DNA from: Rhabdophis nuchalis
Lineage: Eukaryota > Chordata > Lepidosauria > Squamata > Natricidae
Length of the DNA: 64,000 bases
Reading direction: 5' to 3'
Assembly: GCA_039707465.1 (NCBI GenBank)
Contig: CM077648.1
Coordinates: 72,125,619-72,189,618 of the forward strand
The stretch's first letter is position 1. The number at the start of each line of letters is the position of its first letter. The translations under genes were made by a program, and so were the position numbers. Positions 43,003 to 52,852 of this stretch are shown piece after piece. Under the pieces are notes generated by a model. The model was not told where the DNA came from, made no database searches, and saw only the letters and a list, made by a program, of their open reading frames with translations.

Positions 43003-43007
<5 letters not shown>
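42862..43007. mobile_element. Head-to-head hammerhead-SINE pair, subfamily 2
   Basis: A minus copy (GGCTGAAAATAAAGAGACC...) and a plus copy form a near-perfect palindrome centred near 42935. The minus copy has a full hammerhead. The plus copy begins at CTGAAGA (42936) and lacks the stem I 5-prime strand. Confidence 0.85.
42874..42920 (-). ncRNA. Type-I hammerhead ribozyme, subfamily 2
   Basis: GGCCAG/CUGGUC stem I, CUGAAGA, stem II AGGC-UAAUAA-GCCU, GAAA, stem III AUGG-AU-CCAU, C17. Relative to subfamily 1, stem II (GAGC/GCUC to AGGC/GCCU) and stem III (AUAG/CUAU to AUGG/CCAU) change on both strands, while core, loop UAAUAA and stem I stay fixed. Confidence 0.9.

Positions 43008-43061
<54 letters not shown>
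43008..43061. repeat. (TA)n microsatellite
   Basis: About 27 TA units at the end of the hammerhead-SINE pair. Confidence 0.97.
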
Positions 43062-43063
<2 letters not shown>

Positions 43064-43105
43064 CTTCGGGTATACACGGGAAAATACCTGAAGCAAGCAA
43101 TGCCA

Positions 43106-43133
<28 letters not shown>
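43062..43133. mobile_element. PLE-end fragment and (TG)n
   Basis: TTGCTTCGGGTATACACGGG, AAAATACCTGAAGCAAGCAA (hairpin) and CCAG, then TG repeats. Same sequence as the arms of the 39031-39180 palindrome. Confidence 0.7.
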
Positions 43134-43136
<3 letters not shown>

Positions 43137-43309
43137 CGAGAGATAATTATCACAGCTCCTGTTCAGAGGTCCCTTTAAGGGGAGGAGACTCAACGTCATC
43201 TCTCTCTGCCCTTCGACTCATCCTAGAGATCATCCAGACAGAGAACCTAATTAGATTACTGCTGTATTTTTTAGATATGTGTTAGATTTTTAAGGGCTGA
43301 AAATAAAGG

Positions 43310-43356
43310 GACCAGGATGGATCCATTTCAGGCTTATTAGCCTTCTTCAGCTGGCC
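43310..43356 (-). ncRNA. Type-I hammerhead ribozyme, subfamily 2
   Basis: Intact on the minus strand with CUGAAGA, AGGC/GCCU and AUGGAUCCAU. The stem I pair is GGCCAG/CUGGUC. Confidence 0.9.
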
Positions 43357-43371
43357 ATACTCCTTCTACTG

Positions 43372-43427
43372 GGATTTGAACTGGTGCTTTCCAGCATATG
43401 AGACAGGCTTCTCTATGCCTTGAGCTA
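43372..43427 (-). promoter_or_regulatory. tRNA-like Pol III A and B boxes, subfamily 2
   Basis: On the minus strand: A box TAGCTCAAGGC (43427-43417) and B box AGTTCAAATCC (43382-43372), with tRNA-like spacing. It lies 16 bp upstream of the hammerhead at 43356. The TAGCTCA motif is closer to real tRNA genes than the subfamily-1 box. Confidence 0.8.
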
Positions 43428-43835
43428 TCCAGTATCCCTGATATATCAGCCAATTTACAGGACTCTTAAATGAAAGATAATTATCACAGCTCCTGTTCAG
43501 AGGTCCCTTTAAGGGGAGGAGACTCAACATCATCCCTCTCTGCCCTTCGACTCATCCTAGAGATCATCCAGACAGAGAACCTAATTAGATTACTGCTGTG
43601 TGACATTTTTTAGATATGTGTTAGATTTTTAAGGGCTGAAAATAAAGGGCAGAGAGGACGTTGAGTCTCCTCCCCTTAAAGGGACCTCTGAACAGGAGCT
43701 GTGATAATTATCTCTCATTTAAGAGTCCTGTAAATTGGCTGATATATCAGGGATACTGGACAGCTCAAGGCATAGATAAGCCTGTCTCATATGCTGGAAA
43801 GCACCAGTTCAAATCCCAGTAGAAGGAGTATGGCC

Positions 43836-45155
43836 GGCTTTCGATACCATCGACCATGGTATCCTATTGCATCGGCTGGGGGGGTTGGGGGTGGGAGGCA
43901 CCGTTTTACGGTGGTTCTCCTCCTACCTCTCTGGCCGATCGCAATTTGTGTTGGCAGGAGAGCAGAGGTCGACCCCGAGACCCCTCACATGTGGGGTGCC
44001 TCAGGGGTCGGTCCTCTCGCCTCTCTTGTTTAATGCATACATGAAGCCGCTGGGTGAGATCATCCGTGGTTTTGGGGTAGAGTACCATCTCTACGCTGAT
44101 GACACTCAGCTGTATATATCTACCCCAAACCACCCCAACGATGCCGTAGCGGTGATGTGCCAGTGCCTGGAAGCCGTGCGGATCTGGATGGGAAGTAACG
44201 GACTCGGGCTCAACCCGACCAAGACCGAGTGGCTGTGGTTTCCGGCTGCCCGATTCAACCAGCTTTCTCCAACGCTGGCCATAGGGGGCGAACATCTTGC
44301 CCCTGTGGATGGGGCGCGCAATTTGGGAGTCCTCCTGGATACCCGGCTGTCTATGGAAGAGCAAGTGACAGCCGTGGCCAGGAGGGCGTTTTACCAGGTT
44401 CGCCTGGTTCGCCAATTGCGCCCCCTATTGGATCGGGACGCCCTTCGCACAGTCACTCATGCCCTCGTGACATCCCGACTGGACTACTGTAACTCCCTCT
44501 ACATGGGGCTCCCCTTGAGGTGCACCCGGAGGCTTCAGTTAGTTCAGAATGCAGCCGCGCGAGCAATTATGGGAACCACTAGGTTTACCCATGTAACACC
44601 GCTCTTGCGCGAGCTGCACTGGCTGCCTGTCGTCTTCCGGGTGCGCTTCAAGGTGTTGGTTATCATCTTTAAAGCGCTCCATGGCTCGGGACCTAGCTAC
44701 CTGCGGGATCGGATACTGCCTCACACATCCTCACGGCCGATTCGCTCCCACAGAGAGGGACTTCTCCGGGTGCCGTCCACTAGACTTTGTCAGCGGGCGA
44801 CGCCCAGGGGAAGGGCTCTCTCTGTGGCGGGCCCGGCCCTCTGGAACGACCTTCCCCCCGATATTAGAACGACCACGGACCTCCGCTCCTTCCGCCTGAA
44901 ACTAAAGACACATCTTTTCCGCCTGGCCGGCCTAGGGTAGTCTCTCTCTCTATGGGTTTTTTAATTGTTTATGTATATTGAGTGGGGATTTTTAGTTAAT
45001 GGGATTTTAGCACAGGAGTTTGTTTAATCTGTTTTAAATTGTATGTATTTTTGTATATTTATGGTTTTTATTCTCCCTGTGCACCGCCCCGAGTCCCTGT
45101 GGGGAGAGGGAGCGGTTAATAAATTCAGCTTTATTTATTTATTATTTATATTTAT
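43836..45155 (+). mobile_element. L2 LINE inserted in a hammerhead core
   Basis: 5-prime truncated at the FDTIDHG codons. It has the RT C-terminal half, a 3-prime UTR with ACCGCCCCGAGTCCCTGTGG and a TTTA-rich tail (45128-45155). The flanks are the two halves of one hammerhead (TATGGCC at left, GAAGAAGGC at right), with about 4 bp of target (AGCT) missing. Confidence 0.92.
43867..44940 (+). CDS. L2 reverse transcriptase C-terminal half, open frame
   Basis: 357 codons without a stop: [13 protein letters not shown] near 41-53, [10 protein letters not shown] near 76, [39 protein letters not shown], and end RLAGLG. The N-terminal fingers and endonuclease are absent, so it is a 5-prime truncated copy. 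Closely similar to the copy at 58313-60520. Confidence 0.9.
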   Translation: MHRLGGLGVGGTVLRWFSSYLSGRSQFVLAGEQRSTPRPLTCGVPQGSVLSPLLFNAYMKPLGEIIRGFGVEYHLYADDTQLYISTPNHPNDAVAVMCQCLEAVRIWMGSNGLGLNPTKTEWLWFPAARFNQLSPTLAIGGEHLAPVDGARNLGVLLDTRLSMEEQVTAVARRAFYQVRLVRQLRPLLDRDALRTVTHALVTSRLDYCNSLYMGLPLRCTRRLQLVQNAAARAIMGTTRFTHVTPLLRELHWLPVVFRVRFKVLVIIFKALHGSGPSYLRDRILPHTSSRPIRSHREGLLRVPSTRLCQRATPRGRALSVAGPALWNDLPPDIRTTTDLRSFRLKLKTHLFRLAGLG

Positions 45156-45194
45156 GAAGAAGGCTAATGAGCCTGAAATGGATCCATCCTGGTC
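45156..45194 (+). ncRNA. Hammerhead 3-prime half, separated by L2
   Basis: GAAGA, AGGC-UAAUGA-GCCU, GAAA, UGGAUCCAUC, CUGGUC. It continues the unit ending at 43835. One loop base differs (UAAUGA). Inactive as it stands, because stem I and the CU of the core are about 1.3 kb away. Confidence 0.85.
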
Positions 45195-45216
45195 TCTTTA
45201 TTTTCAGCCCTTAAAA

Positions 45217-45267
<51 letters not shown>

Positions 45268-45275
45268 ATATATAT
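45195..45275. repeat. SINE tail and (TA)n microsatellite
   Basis: TTTATTTTCAGCCCTTAAAA tail of the hammerhead unit followed by about 50 bp of TA. Confidence 0.9.
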
Positions 45276-45404
45276 ATGTTTTTGTAGATTTTCACGGGTG
45301 TAGGTATGCTGGCATAGCTGGCTTCGGGGATTTTCCCGTGTATAAGGCATAGAAATGTTATTGCAACGTTTCGACAAGATCTCACTTGTCATCATCAGGC
45401 ATAT
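45276..45404 (-). mobile_element. PLE terminal repeat with hammerhead
   Basis: Minus-strand pLTR from TTTTTGTAGATTTTCACGGG to the hammerhead core at 45365-45398: CUGAUGA, U, GACAAG/CUUGUC, loop UGAGAU, GAAAC, GUU. It ends just after the core at an ATAT run. Nearly identical to 7216-7368 in reverse. Confidence 0.8.
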
Positions 45405-45431
45405 ATTATATATTATAATATATAATATTAT

Positions 45432-45588
45432 ATTAAGGTTTTAGAACAGGCCTACCATTTAATATATTTTTAAACGTATTTTATGTATTTTATATTTTAT
45501 ACCACTGATTTTTATTGCTGCCTGTACACTGCCCTGAGTCCCGGAAGGGAGAAGGGCGGTATAAAAATTTAATAAATAAATATATATT
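45432..45588 (+). mobile_element. L2 LINE 3-prime UTR fragment
   Basis: AT-rich UTR, CACTGCCCTGAGTCCCGG, GGAGAAGGGCGGTAT and AATAAATAAAT tail. No coding part. Confidence 0.85.
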
Positions 45589-45589
45589 T

Positions 45590-45812
45590 CACAACACCCT
45601 GTTAGAGCCCCATTAAGGGAAGAGACACACTGTTTCCTTTTCTGCCTTTTGGTTCATCCCCAGAGACCATTTAAACAGAAACCCATGAGTTCCGTTATGT
45701 TAATTTTTTTAAAATATGTGTGTTAGTTTTATGAGCTGATCAATAAATAAATCAGATCTATCCTAGTCTCTGATTTATTTATTGATCAGCTCATAAAACT
45801 AACACACACACA
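45590..45812. mobile_element. Hammerhead-SINE fragments, palindromic
   Basis: Antisense body (CACAACACCCTGTTAGAGCC, GGGAAGAGACACAC), then an inverted repeat of the tail (TTAGTTTTATGAGCTGATC at 45724 against GATCAGCTCATAAAACTAA at 45783). A degraded ribozyme 3-prime half (AGATCTATCCTAGTCTC) sits in the middle. Confidence 0.75.
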
Positions 45813-45827
45813 CACATATATATATAT

Positions 45828-46018
45828 GCTTTTGTAGATTTTCACGGGTTTAATAGATATGCTGGTGTTGCCATCCTCGGGTGTTTTCCCGTGTATATAG
45901 CATGGAATTTATTTTGCAACGTTTCGACAAGATCTCACTTGTCATCCTCAGGCTTCGGTCTGTGACTCTGTCACAGACCGAAGCCTGTGGATGACAAGTG
46001 AGATCTTGTTGAAACTAT
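45828..46018. mobile_element. PLE terminal repeats, inverted pair
   Basis: A minus pLTR with intact hammerhead core at 45918-45951 (CUGAGGA, U, GACAAG/CUUGUC, GAAAC, GUU), then a plus copy at 45970-46018 with a degraded core (CUGUGGA, GACAAG/CUUGUU, GAAAC). They meet in a palindrome around GACTCTGTCACAGACCG. Confidence 0.78.
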
Positions 46019-48022
46019 CTTTATATTATTTTTTCAAGTATTGTTGTAAGTGGATGTTTATGAGCAATGCAATATTTGGAAAAGGGCCATTCTCAATTCT
46101 CTAAAGGTCCTTTGTCATAACTTGTCTTTTTTCTCATTTCTATCTATATCTCATCCTTCTTCCAACTTTTGCCTAGTTTTGGAACTAGGTTTTGGAATGT
46201 CCAGTTTTGGAACTAAGTCACAAGGAACTGATCTCACTTTCCCTTTTAATTGCTGAGCATTACTGATTAATTATTCATACCTGAAAATGCAGAATAGCTA
46301 GGATGAAAGCATTTTAGGCTGTCCTTCACAAAATTAGAATACTTGCTAATTCAAAGTACTGTATATTCATAATAGTTTTGCAAGTATAAACAACATGTTT
46401 GGTAAAATATATGTTTTATTTCTAAACCCCAACAAACTGCTTATTTTTAGAATCCAGTTATAGCTCAGCAATGTGCCATATGCAGATCCAGAATTTTTAC
46501 TAGTTCTGCCCATAAGTATTTTTTCTAATAATCTAATGAGATCTAATAATAAGATATTTTCTAATAATATTGATCATACAAGCCCATTTGCCTCTTGCCT
46601 CTCTCCTGCTGATTATACCTGTAAACGACATGTTTCCTCCAAAACCACATCAAACCCATGTACATTCTTGTAGGCTAATTGATTTCTACTACTCAGAAAT
46701 CCCCTTTTTCTTGGCAGTGTTCCTGGCATTCATGTGACTCCTGCACACTGCAACTCAATGAAATCCTCTGAAACAGCTGCCAACTCACCAAATTTTCCAT
46801 GAATTAGGTCCTGACACTTCAATGAGAGGAAAGACAATGTTTGAAATAAGGCCAGCTCTGGCTTACTGCCTAGTATGTGTCACATAATTCTACCAGCTGC
46901 CCTTCCACACAACACTTCATACTTTACAGACCACCAAGCAGATCCTTGAATACTTAAATGCTGTTTAGGCTCAGAGCTGCCAGTATGTTTTCTCAGCCTC
47001 TGGCACCCACTGGCTCCAGACTGGGCTCCGAAAGTTTTTGTAGGCGTTTGTTTTGATTTGTTTTTATTTTTATGAATGACTGCAGAAGAGGAGTCTGACT
47101 GAACTGAGGCACAATACTGCAGCCATTCATGGAAAAAAAGCAAAAGGAAACATTGTACTTTGATTGGATACAGACCAAAGTTTAGAGGAATCTTACTCAT
47201 GCAGGGCTTTTCCTAACAGCTCCGATAAAAGTTTTGCCAACTAGATTACTGTTTATGATTTAGAAAGCATAGAATTGTGATTGGAGATGGTTTAGTTATT
47301 CTTCCATAAATTAGTTCTGCCTTCTTTTTTTTCCCCATTTGCATTTTTATTCTTTCTCCTGTTCACTTTGAGAAAAGTTCGCTTTTTTTTTTCAGTTTCA
47401 TTTTTATATTTTCAGCAAGCTTCCATATGTCTAATTTTACAAAGAAAAATGGTATCTGTCAGACAAGGAGAAATTGTTTAGCTGCTGCTACTGATACATA
47501 ATAATTTAAATTTTAGTCTTTGATAACATTATGATCAAAATTCCATTGTAAAAATTGGAAATGAGGGATTATATAGATGTTGGTTGCATATTAACTGCTA
47601 AAGCAAATTTACCATGAACAAATGAGTGCTCAATAGTTATCAAATATTTCCTTTTATTATGGCAGTGGATGCTTATTCCCATACCTTAATTCATTGTATC
47701 CTAAACTTTCCACTAAAAACTTAGGCATTCATATAGAAAAAATCAACACACATTTTTATGAGATTTGGCCATATTCTAAGACATTGTACTGGAAAATAGT
47801 TCACTTTTGATATCCTCAGCATAAATGTATACATATGGCGAATAGTATCCGCTGTATCTCTGTAGAGATCGGTTTCACTATTTCATGAACTTGATATATA
47901 CAGAATATTTTGCTTGATGCTCAAGCCTGAAGCTTAGTCAGTAATAAGTTAGTGAGAGCTAAACAAAAAAAATTGAATTGATGAGGGATTATCTATATAT
48001 ATAAAAGGCAAGTACCACTCAC
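46019..48022. other. Unique DNA, no gene seen
   Basis: 2 kb without recognisable repeats or credible coding frames. The 106-codon minus frame at 46880-47200 has no visible domain. Confidence 0.55.
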
Positions 48023-48398
48023 TTTTTTTTTTAATTTTTTTTAATTTAAATTTATACCCCGCCCTTCTCCAAACGGACCCAGGGCGGCGCACAGGGATGT
48101 TAAAACACATATAAAACATATAAAATTTTAAAAAACTTATTCTAATAGACCCTGCGCTAAAAACCGAATTTAAAAAACCCAAATTTAAAACTATCTAAGA
48201 GTCAGTAATGGGGGTTATGCTAGGCCGGCTAGATGGAATAGGTGTGTCTTCAGACACTTGCGGAAGAGGCGGAGGTCAGAGATGGTGCGGAGTTCAGGGG
48301 GTAGGTCGTTCCAAAGGGCAGGGCCCGCCACAGAGAAGGCTCTTCCCCTGGGTGTCGCCAGTCGGCATTGTCCAGCCGACGGCACCCTGAGGAGGGTA
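48023..48398 (-). mobile_element. L2 LINE 3-prime end
   Basis: Antisense T-rich tail, CCCGCCCTTCTCCAAACGG motif, then the last 60 codons ([45 protein letters not shown]) with an open frame. Truncated at 48398. Confidence 0.9.
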
Positions 48399-48551
48399 CA
48401 CAAGTTACTCAGTGAGAGCCTGAGTTTAAGTAAAGATTTACATATTTCCCTGATACTTGATCAAAACCAAAAGGAATTTCAGATTAATTTGACAAATAAT
48501 AAAACCATTTCAGACTGCTGTTAAGTATGGCATATCTGAAGTTTATATATA

Positions 48552-49588
48552 CCGTATTTTTCAGAGTATAAAACACACCGGAGTATAAGATACACCCAGG
48601 TTTTGAAGAGGCAATTTTTTTTAAGTAGGTGGTAGATAGAGGGAGAGAAAGAGAGAGAAATGCAGGAGGGAGGGAGGGAGGGAGGGAGAGAGAGAGTAGT
48701 TAGGTATGTAGGGAGATAAAGGGATAGAGAGAAAGAAATAGAGAAAGAGAGAGAGAGAGCAAAATACAGTAGGGAGGAAGGGAGAGAGTGTACATAGGTA
48801 GGTAAGTAGAGGGATGGAGGGAAAGAAATAGAGAGAGAGAGAAATAGAGTAGATAGGTAGGGGGAGAGAGAGTAGGTAGGTTGGTAGGTAGAGGAATAGA
48901 GAGAGAGAAATAGAGAGAAATAGAGTAAATAGATAGGGAGAGAGAGAGAAGGTAGGTAGAGGGATAGAGAGAGAGAGAAATACAGTAGGTAGGTTGGTAG
49001 GGAGAGAGAATGTGTAGATAGGTAAGTAGGTAGGTAGGTAGGTAGATGCTTCCAGGTGTATTTACCCATGTGCTGGAGAAGGAAATCACTGTAGCATCTA
49101 AAACTTTGTTTCTGCTGGGACAGCACTTGATCAGTGTAATTCTTATCAATCCCTCTAACTAAATGGCTTTCCGAAAAGAAAAAAAAGTTTTTGCACTCTG
49201 CAAACCACCCCAAAATGGCCTGTTTTTTGTGAAAATGGGCCCTTTTTTTCAAATAAAAGGCATAAATAGCCTTGGGGGGGGCTTGCAGAGTGCTTGGGGG
49301 GGGGCAAAATGAGCAAAAAACAGCTCTTTTTTGGTCAAGAAAATTGCATGCATAGCCTTATAGAGTGCTTCTGGGGGGGGGCAAAAAACGGCCCTTTTTT
49401 CTCATTTCTGCCCCCTCCAGCCCCCAGGAGCTTTCTGAAAGCCTCCATAAGGGTATGCACAGCCATTTTGGTGAGGGGGCGGCGCTTCAGGAGGCAAAAA
49501 AATGCTGTATTCGGTGTATAAGACACACCCATATTTTCAGCCTCCTTTTAGAGGAAAAAAGATGCGTCTTATACTCCGAAAAATACAG
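48552..49588. mobile_element. TIR DNA transposon, non-autonomous, with purine tract
   Basis: Imperfect inverted termini of about 28 bp: CCGTATTTTTCAGAGTATAA at left and TTATACTCCGAAAAATACAG at right, each followed inward by a second ACACACC/GTGTATAAGACACACCC copy. Flanks are TATATA. The interior has a GAGA/GGTA purine tract (48620-49050) and a G-run-rich block. I cannot assign the superfamily. No transposase is visible. Confidence 0.75.
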
Positions 49589-49639
49589 AGTATATATATA
49601 TAAGGAAAACAGTATGCTTCCTCCCTTAATTGAGGCTTA

Positions 49640-50557
49640 CCAGATAAACTCTGTAGCCAAAACCCTCATATACAGAACCAAACGCCTACCTGACAAAGAC
49701 CACCTGAAAACCGAATTACACTTTCTCACAAATGCATTAATATCCAATGGATTCCGAAGAAAAACAATCACCAACCTAATCCAAAAAGAGACACCCCCCA
49801 AGAGCCAAGACAAAGAACAGGAAAATGGCATTGCCCTCCTCCCATACATCAAAGGTACCACAGACAAAATCAGCAAAATTCTCCACAAGCACAATATCAA
49901 GACAGCCTTCAACACCGACCAAAAAATAACCAATATCCTAAGGAATCCCAAAGACAAGGAGTCTACAAAATTCCATGTAAAATCTGCCCGGCCACTTACA
50001 TAGGACAAACCAACAGAAGAATAAGTGCACATGTTGCAGAACATAAGAATGCAGTAAAAAATCATCTTAATACCTCATCTCTCTATCAACACTTCAAAGC
50101 TACAGGACATGATATTGACTTTCAAGGAATTAAATTGATCTCCAAGGCTGAACAACTGAACAGGAGAATAATCAGAGAAGCCATCGAAATAGAGAAGCAA
50201 CCTAACAATATGAACAAACGTGATGACACCTCCCGCCTACCATACATCTGAAAACCAGCACTGACCAACAGACGAGCCCCACCCTCCATCCAAGCGTTGA
50301 AATTCAAAATAAGGAGAAACATACTAATAAGACCAATCAGCATCAATCTACCAATCATGATACAGCTGCACAGCCAATCAACCCACTCACAACAACAGTC
50401 AGCACTCCCCCCACCCCCACCAAGATTTAAGGAAGGCCGACGCCTTCGAAACCGCAGACCAAAGCCTGAAGATGGCAAGTGAGATCTTGCCGAAACGTTG
50501 CAAAAACAATTTCATACTTACACGGGAAAACACCTGAAGACAGCAATACCAGCATAG
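49640..50557 (+). mobile_element. PLE, 3-prime half, with hammerhead pLTR
   Basis: Coding remnant 49640-50250: LKTELHFLTNALISNGFRR-type linker, then GIY-YIG parts in another frame after a deletion near 49960 (YIGQTNRRISAH), and NRRIIREAIEIEKQ followed by a stop near the RLPYI codons. The pLTR follows with hammerhead core 50466-50499 and ACACGGGAAAACACC to AGCATA at 50557. Broken by at least one frameshift. Confidence 0.85.
50466..50499 (+). ncRNA. PLE hammerhead core
   Basis: CUGAAGA (50466-50472), U, stem II GGCAAG/CUUGCC, loop UGAGAU, GAAAC, GUU. Inner stem I GC/GC; the outer stem is not clear in this subfamily. Confidence 0.75.
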
Positions 50558-50588
50558 GTTTCGGCAAGATCTCACTTGCCATCCTCAG
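50558..50588 (-). ncRNA. PLE hammerhead core, cut at 3-prime side
   Basis: Minus strand: CUGAGGA, U, GGCAAG/CUUGCC, GAAAC, after which the copy ends, three bases before the expected cleavage point. It joins the neighbouring plus-strand pLTR end at 50557. Inactive because the GUH triplet is lost. Confidence 0.72.
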
Positions 50589-50761
50589 GCTTCGGTCTGC
50601 GATTACGAACGTTGCAATAACAATTCCATGCTATATACACGGGAAAACACCCAAAGACAGCAATACCAGCATACCTACACCTGTGAAAATCTACGAAAGC
50701 AATATCTTACCTCTACGGGGAGGAAACCTTTCTGCTCACCAAGACCTACGAAAAACTTGAA

Positions 50762-52852
50762 GTGATAAGAGCCACCACCTGGTGTGACCTCACATTCCTA
50801 CGAAACTGCCGAGACAAAAGCCTCATCCCCACATACTTTCAACTAAAATTCCATTCTAAAACCTCAGCCATTGAAAGGATCCTGAAAAGAACTGAATTAA
50901 CCCTAATCAGAAACGAACTTCACAGGAAAAGATTCTTGCTAGACCAAATAAACCGGGATCTACTCAAACTCCACCTGAAACTCAGCAACAAAATCCACCC
51001 AGCACTCTGGGACAAACTAAAACAACTAGCCTTCTGGAGAACTGAAACAAACCTCCTACAAGACAGAAAAACACACCAACAAACTCCAAAGACTAGAAAA
51101 ACAACAGAAGCCCAACTCCCCGCCCCCACAGCAACTCCTGAAACAAAGAGTACACAACATATCAGACAGAAGCCTCACCACAGCTGAAACCAATGTCCTT
51201 TCCAGAGGATTCAACTTTGCAGTCGCCCCTAAACGTATCCCCACAGAAGACATCATATGCGGAGTGGAAGCTTCACTCACCAAAATCAACCCAGATGAAG
51301 CCAATAAAATCAGACTTGCAGTTACTAACGTGCTCTGTTCCAGCAATCCACCCAGGAACAACTTACACGCAGAAGAAAGGAAAGCTCTCTAACCTGAAGA
51401 AAGACAACAACAACATCATCATTCTCCCAGCAGATAAAGGCAACGCCACAGTGGTGATGAACACATCTAGCCAACCTACCCCAAGACCCACACCAAACTA
51501 GCCAACCTACTCCAAGACCCTGCCTGCAAACCTCTAAACAAAAACCCCACCACCTACCTAGAAAAAACCACCAAAGCCAAAATAAAAACCTCTCCCATCA
51601 GTGAAGAGATCCAGCAAAGAATCATCCCCAGAGAGAAATCTTCCAGATGCCCCAAAATCTATGGCCTCCCCAAGATACACAAAGAAGGAACACCACTCAG
51701 ACCCATAGTCGGCTCCATAGGCTCACCTCTACAGAATCTTGCCAAGTTCCTCGCAAAGGAATTACAACCCTATGCAGAATCCATCAACTCACATGTACAA
51801 AACTCATTCCACTTCATAGAAACAATAAAGAAACAAAATCTACAGCCCAGCGATCTACTCGTGAGTTTTGATGTCATATCCCTCTTCACCCAAGTGCCTA
51901 TAAAAAAAGCCTTGACAACCATCCAGAACAAATACAACCCCCCCAAGCACATCCTGGATCTGACCAACCACTGTCTAACCAACACATACTTCATTCATAA
52001 TGGACAAAGATACAAACAGATAGAAGGAGCACCCATGGGATCACCCCTCTCACCCGTCATCGCAAACTTATACATGGAACATTTTGAAACCAACGCCTTA
52101 GACAAATCTGAACACAAACCCAAACTCTGGCTCAGATATGTAGATGACACTTTCGTAATTTGGCCACATGGGAAAGAAAAACTGGACAACTTCCTCACAC
52201 ACCTCAACTCCCTACACCCCAAAATACAATTCACCATGGAAATAGAAGCTAATAACCAACTTCCTTTTCTAGAAATCCTAATCTACAAAAAACCCAATGG
52301 CTCCCTGGGACACACCATATACTGGAAAAAAACACACACCAACCGCTACCTAAATGCACAATCCCATCACCACCCTGCACAGATAAACTCTGTAGCCAAA
52401 ACCCTCATATACAGAACCAAACACCTAACTGACAAAGACCACCTGAAAACCGAATTACACTTCCTCACAAATACATTAATATCCAACAGATTCCAAAAAA
52501 AACAATCACCAAACTAATCCAAAAAGAGACACCCCCCAAGAGCCAAGACAAAGAACAGGAAAATGGCATTGCCCTCCTCCCATACATTAAAGGTACCACA
52601 GACAAAATCAGCAAAATTCTCCACAAGCACAACATCAAGACAGCCTTCAACACCGACCAAAAAATAACCAATATCCTAAGGAATCCCAAAGACAAGATCC
52701 AGCTAGAAAGCCAAGGAGTCTACAAAATTCCATGTAAAATCTGCCCGGCCACTTACATAGGACAAACCAACAGAAAGATAAGTGCACGTATCGCAGAACA
52801 TAAAAATGCATTTAAAAATAACCTTAATACCTCATCTCTTTATCAACATTTC
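50762..52852 (+). pseudogene. PLE N-terminal region, reverse transcriptase, start of GIY-YIG
   Basis: 50762-51187: Lys/Leu/Arg-rich N-terminal domain (LKRTELTLIRNELHRKR). 51193-51501: shifted frame with NIIILPADKGNATVVM, the conserved PLE RT start. 51560-52510: KIYGLPKIHKEGTPLRPI, FDVISLFTQVPI, APMGSPLSP, YVDDTFVIW catalytic box. 52510-52850: another frame (A-run shift near 52500) with YIGQTNRK and IAEHKNA of the GIY-YIG nuclease. At least three frame changes. Confidence 0.88.

Larger units (their letters stand above)
43134..43835. mobile_element. Hammerhead-SINE subfamily 2, inverted pair cut by L2
   Basis: 43134-43545 is a minus unit with hammerhead and tRNA-like boxes. 43646-43835 is a plus unit body plus promoter (GACAGCTCAAGGCATAG ... 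CAGTTCAAATCCC) ending TATGGCC. The two form arms of about 190 bp. The plus unit should continue into its hammerhead but is interrupted at 43836 by an L2, and the ribozyme's other half reappears at 45156. Confidence 0.88.

Noticed and set aside
46880..47200. 106-codon frame in unique DNA
   Set aside because: No domain, no conserved motif and no splice or promoter context; consistent with chance.
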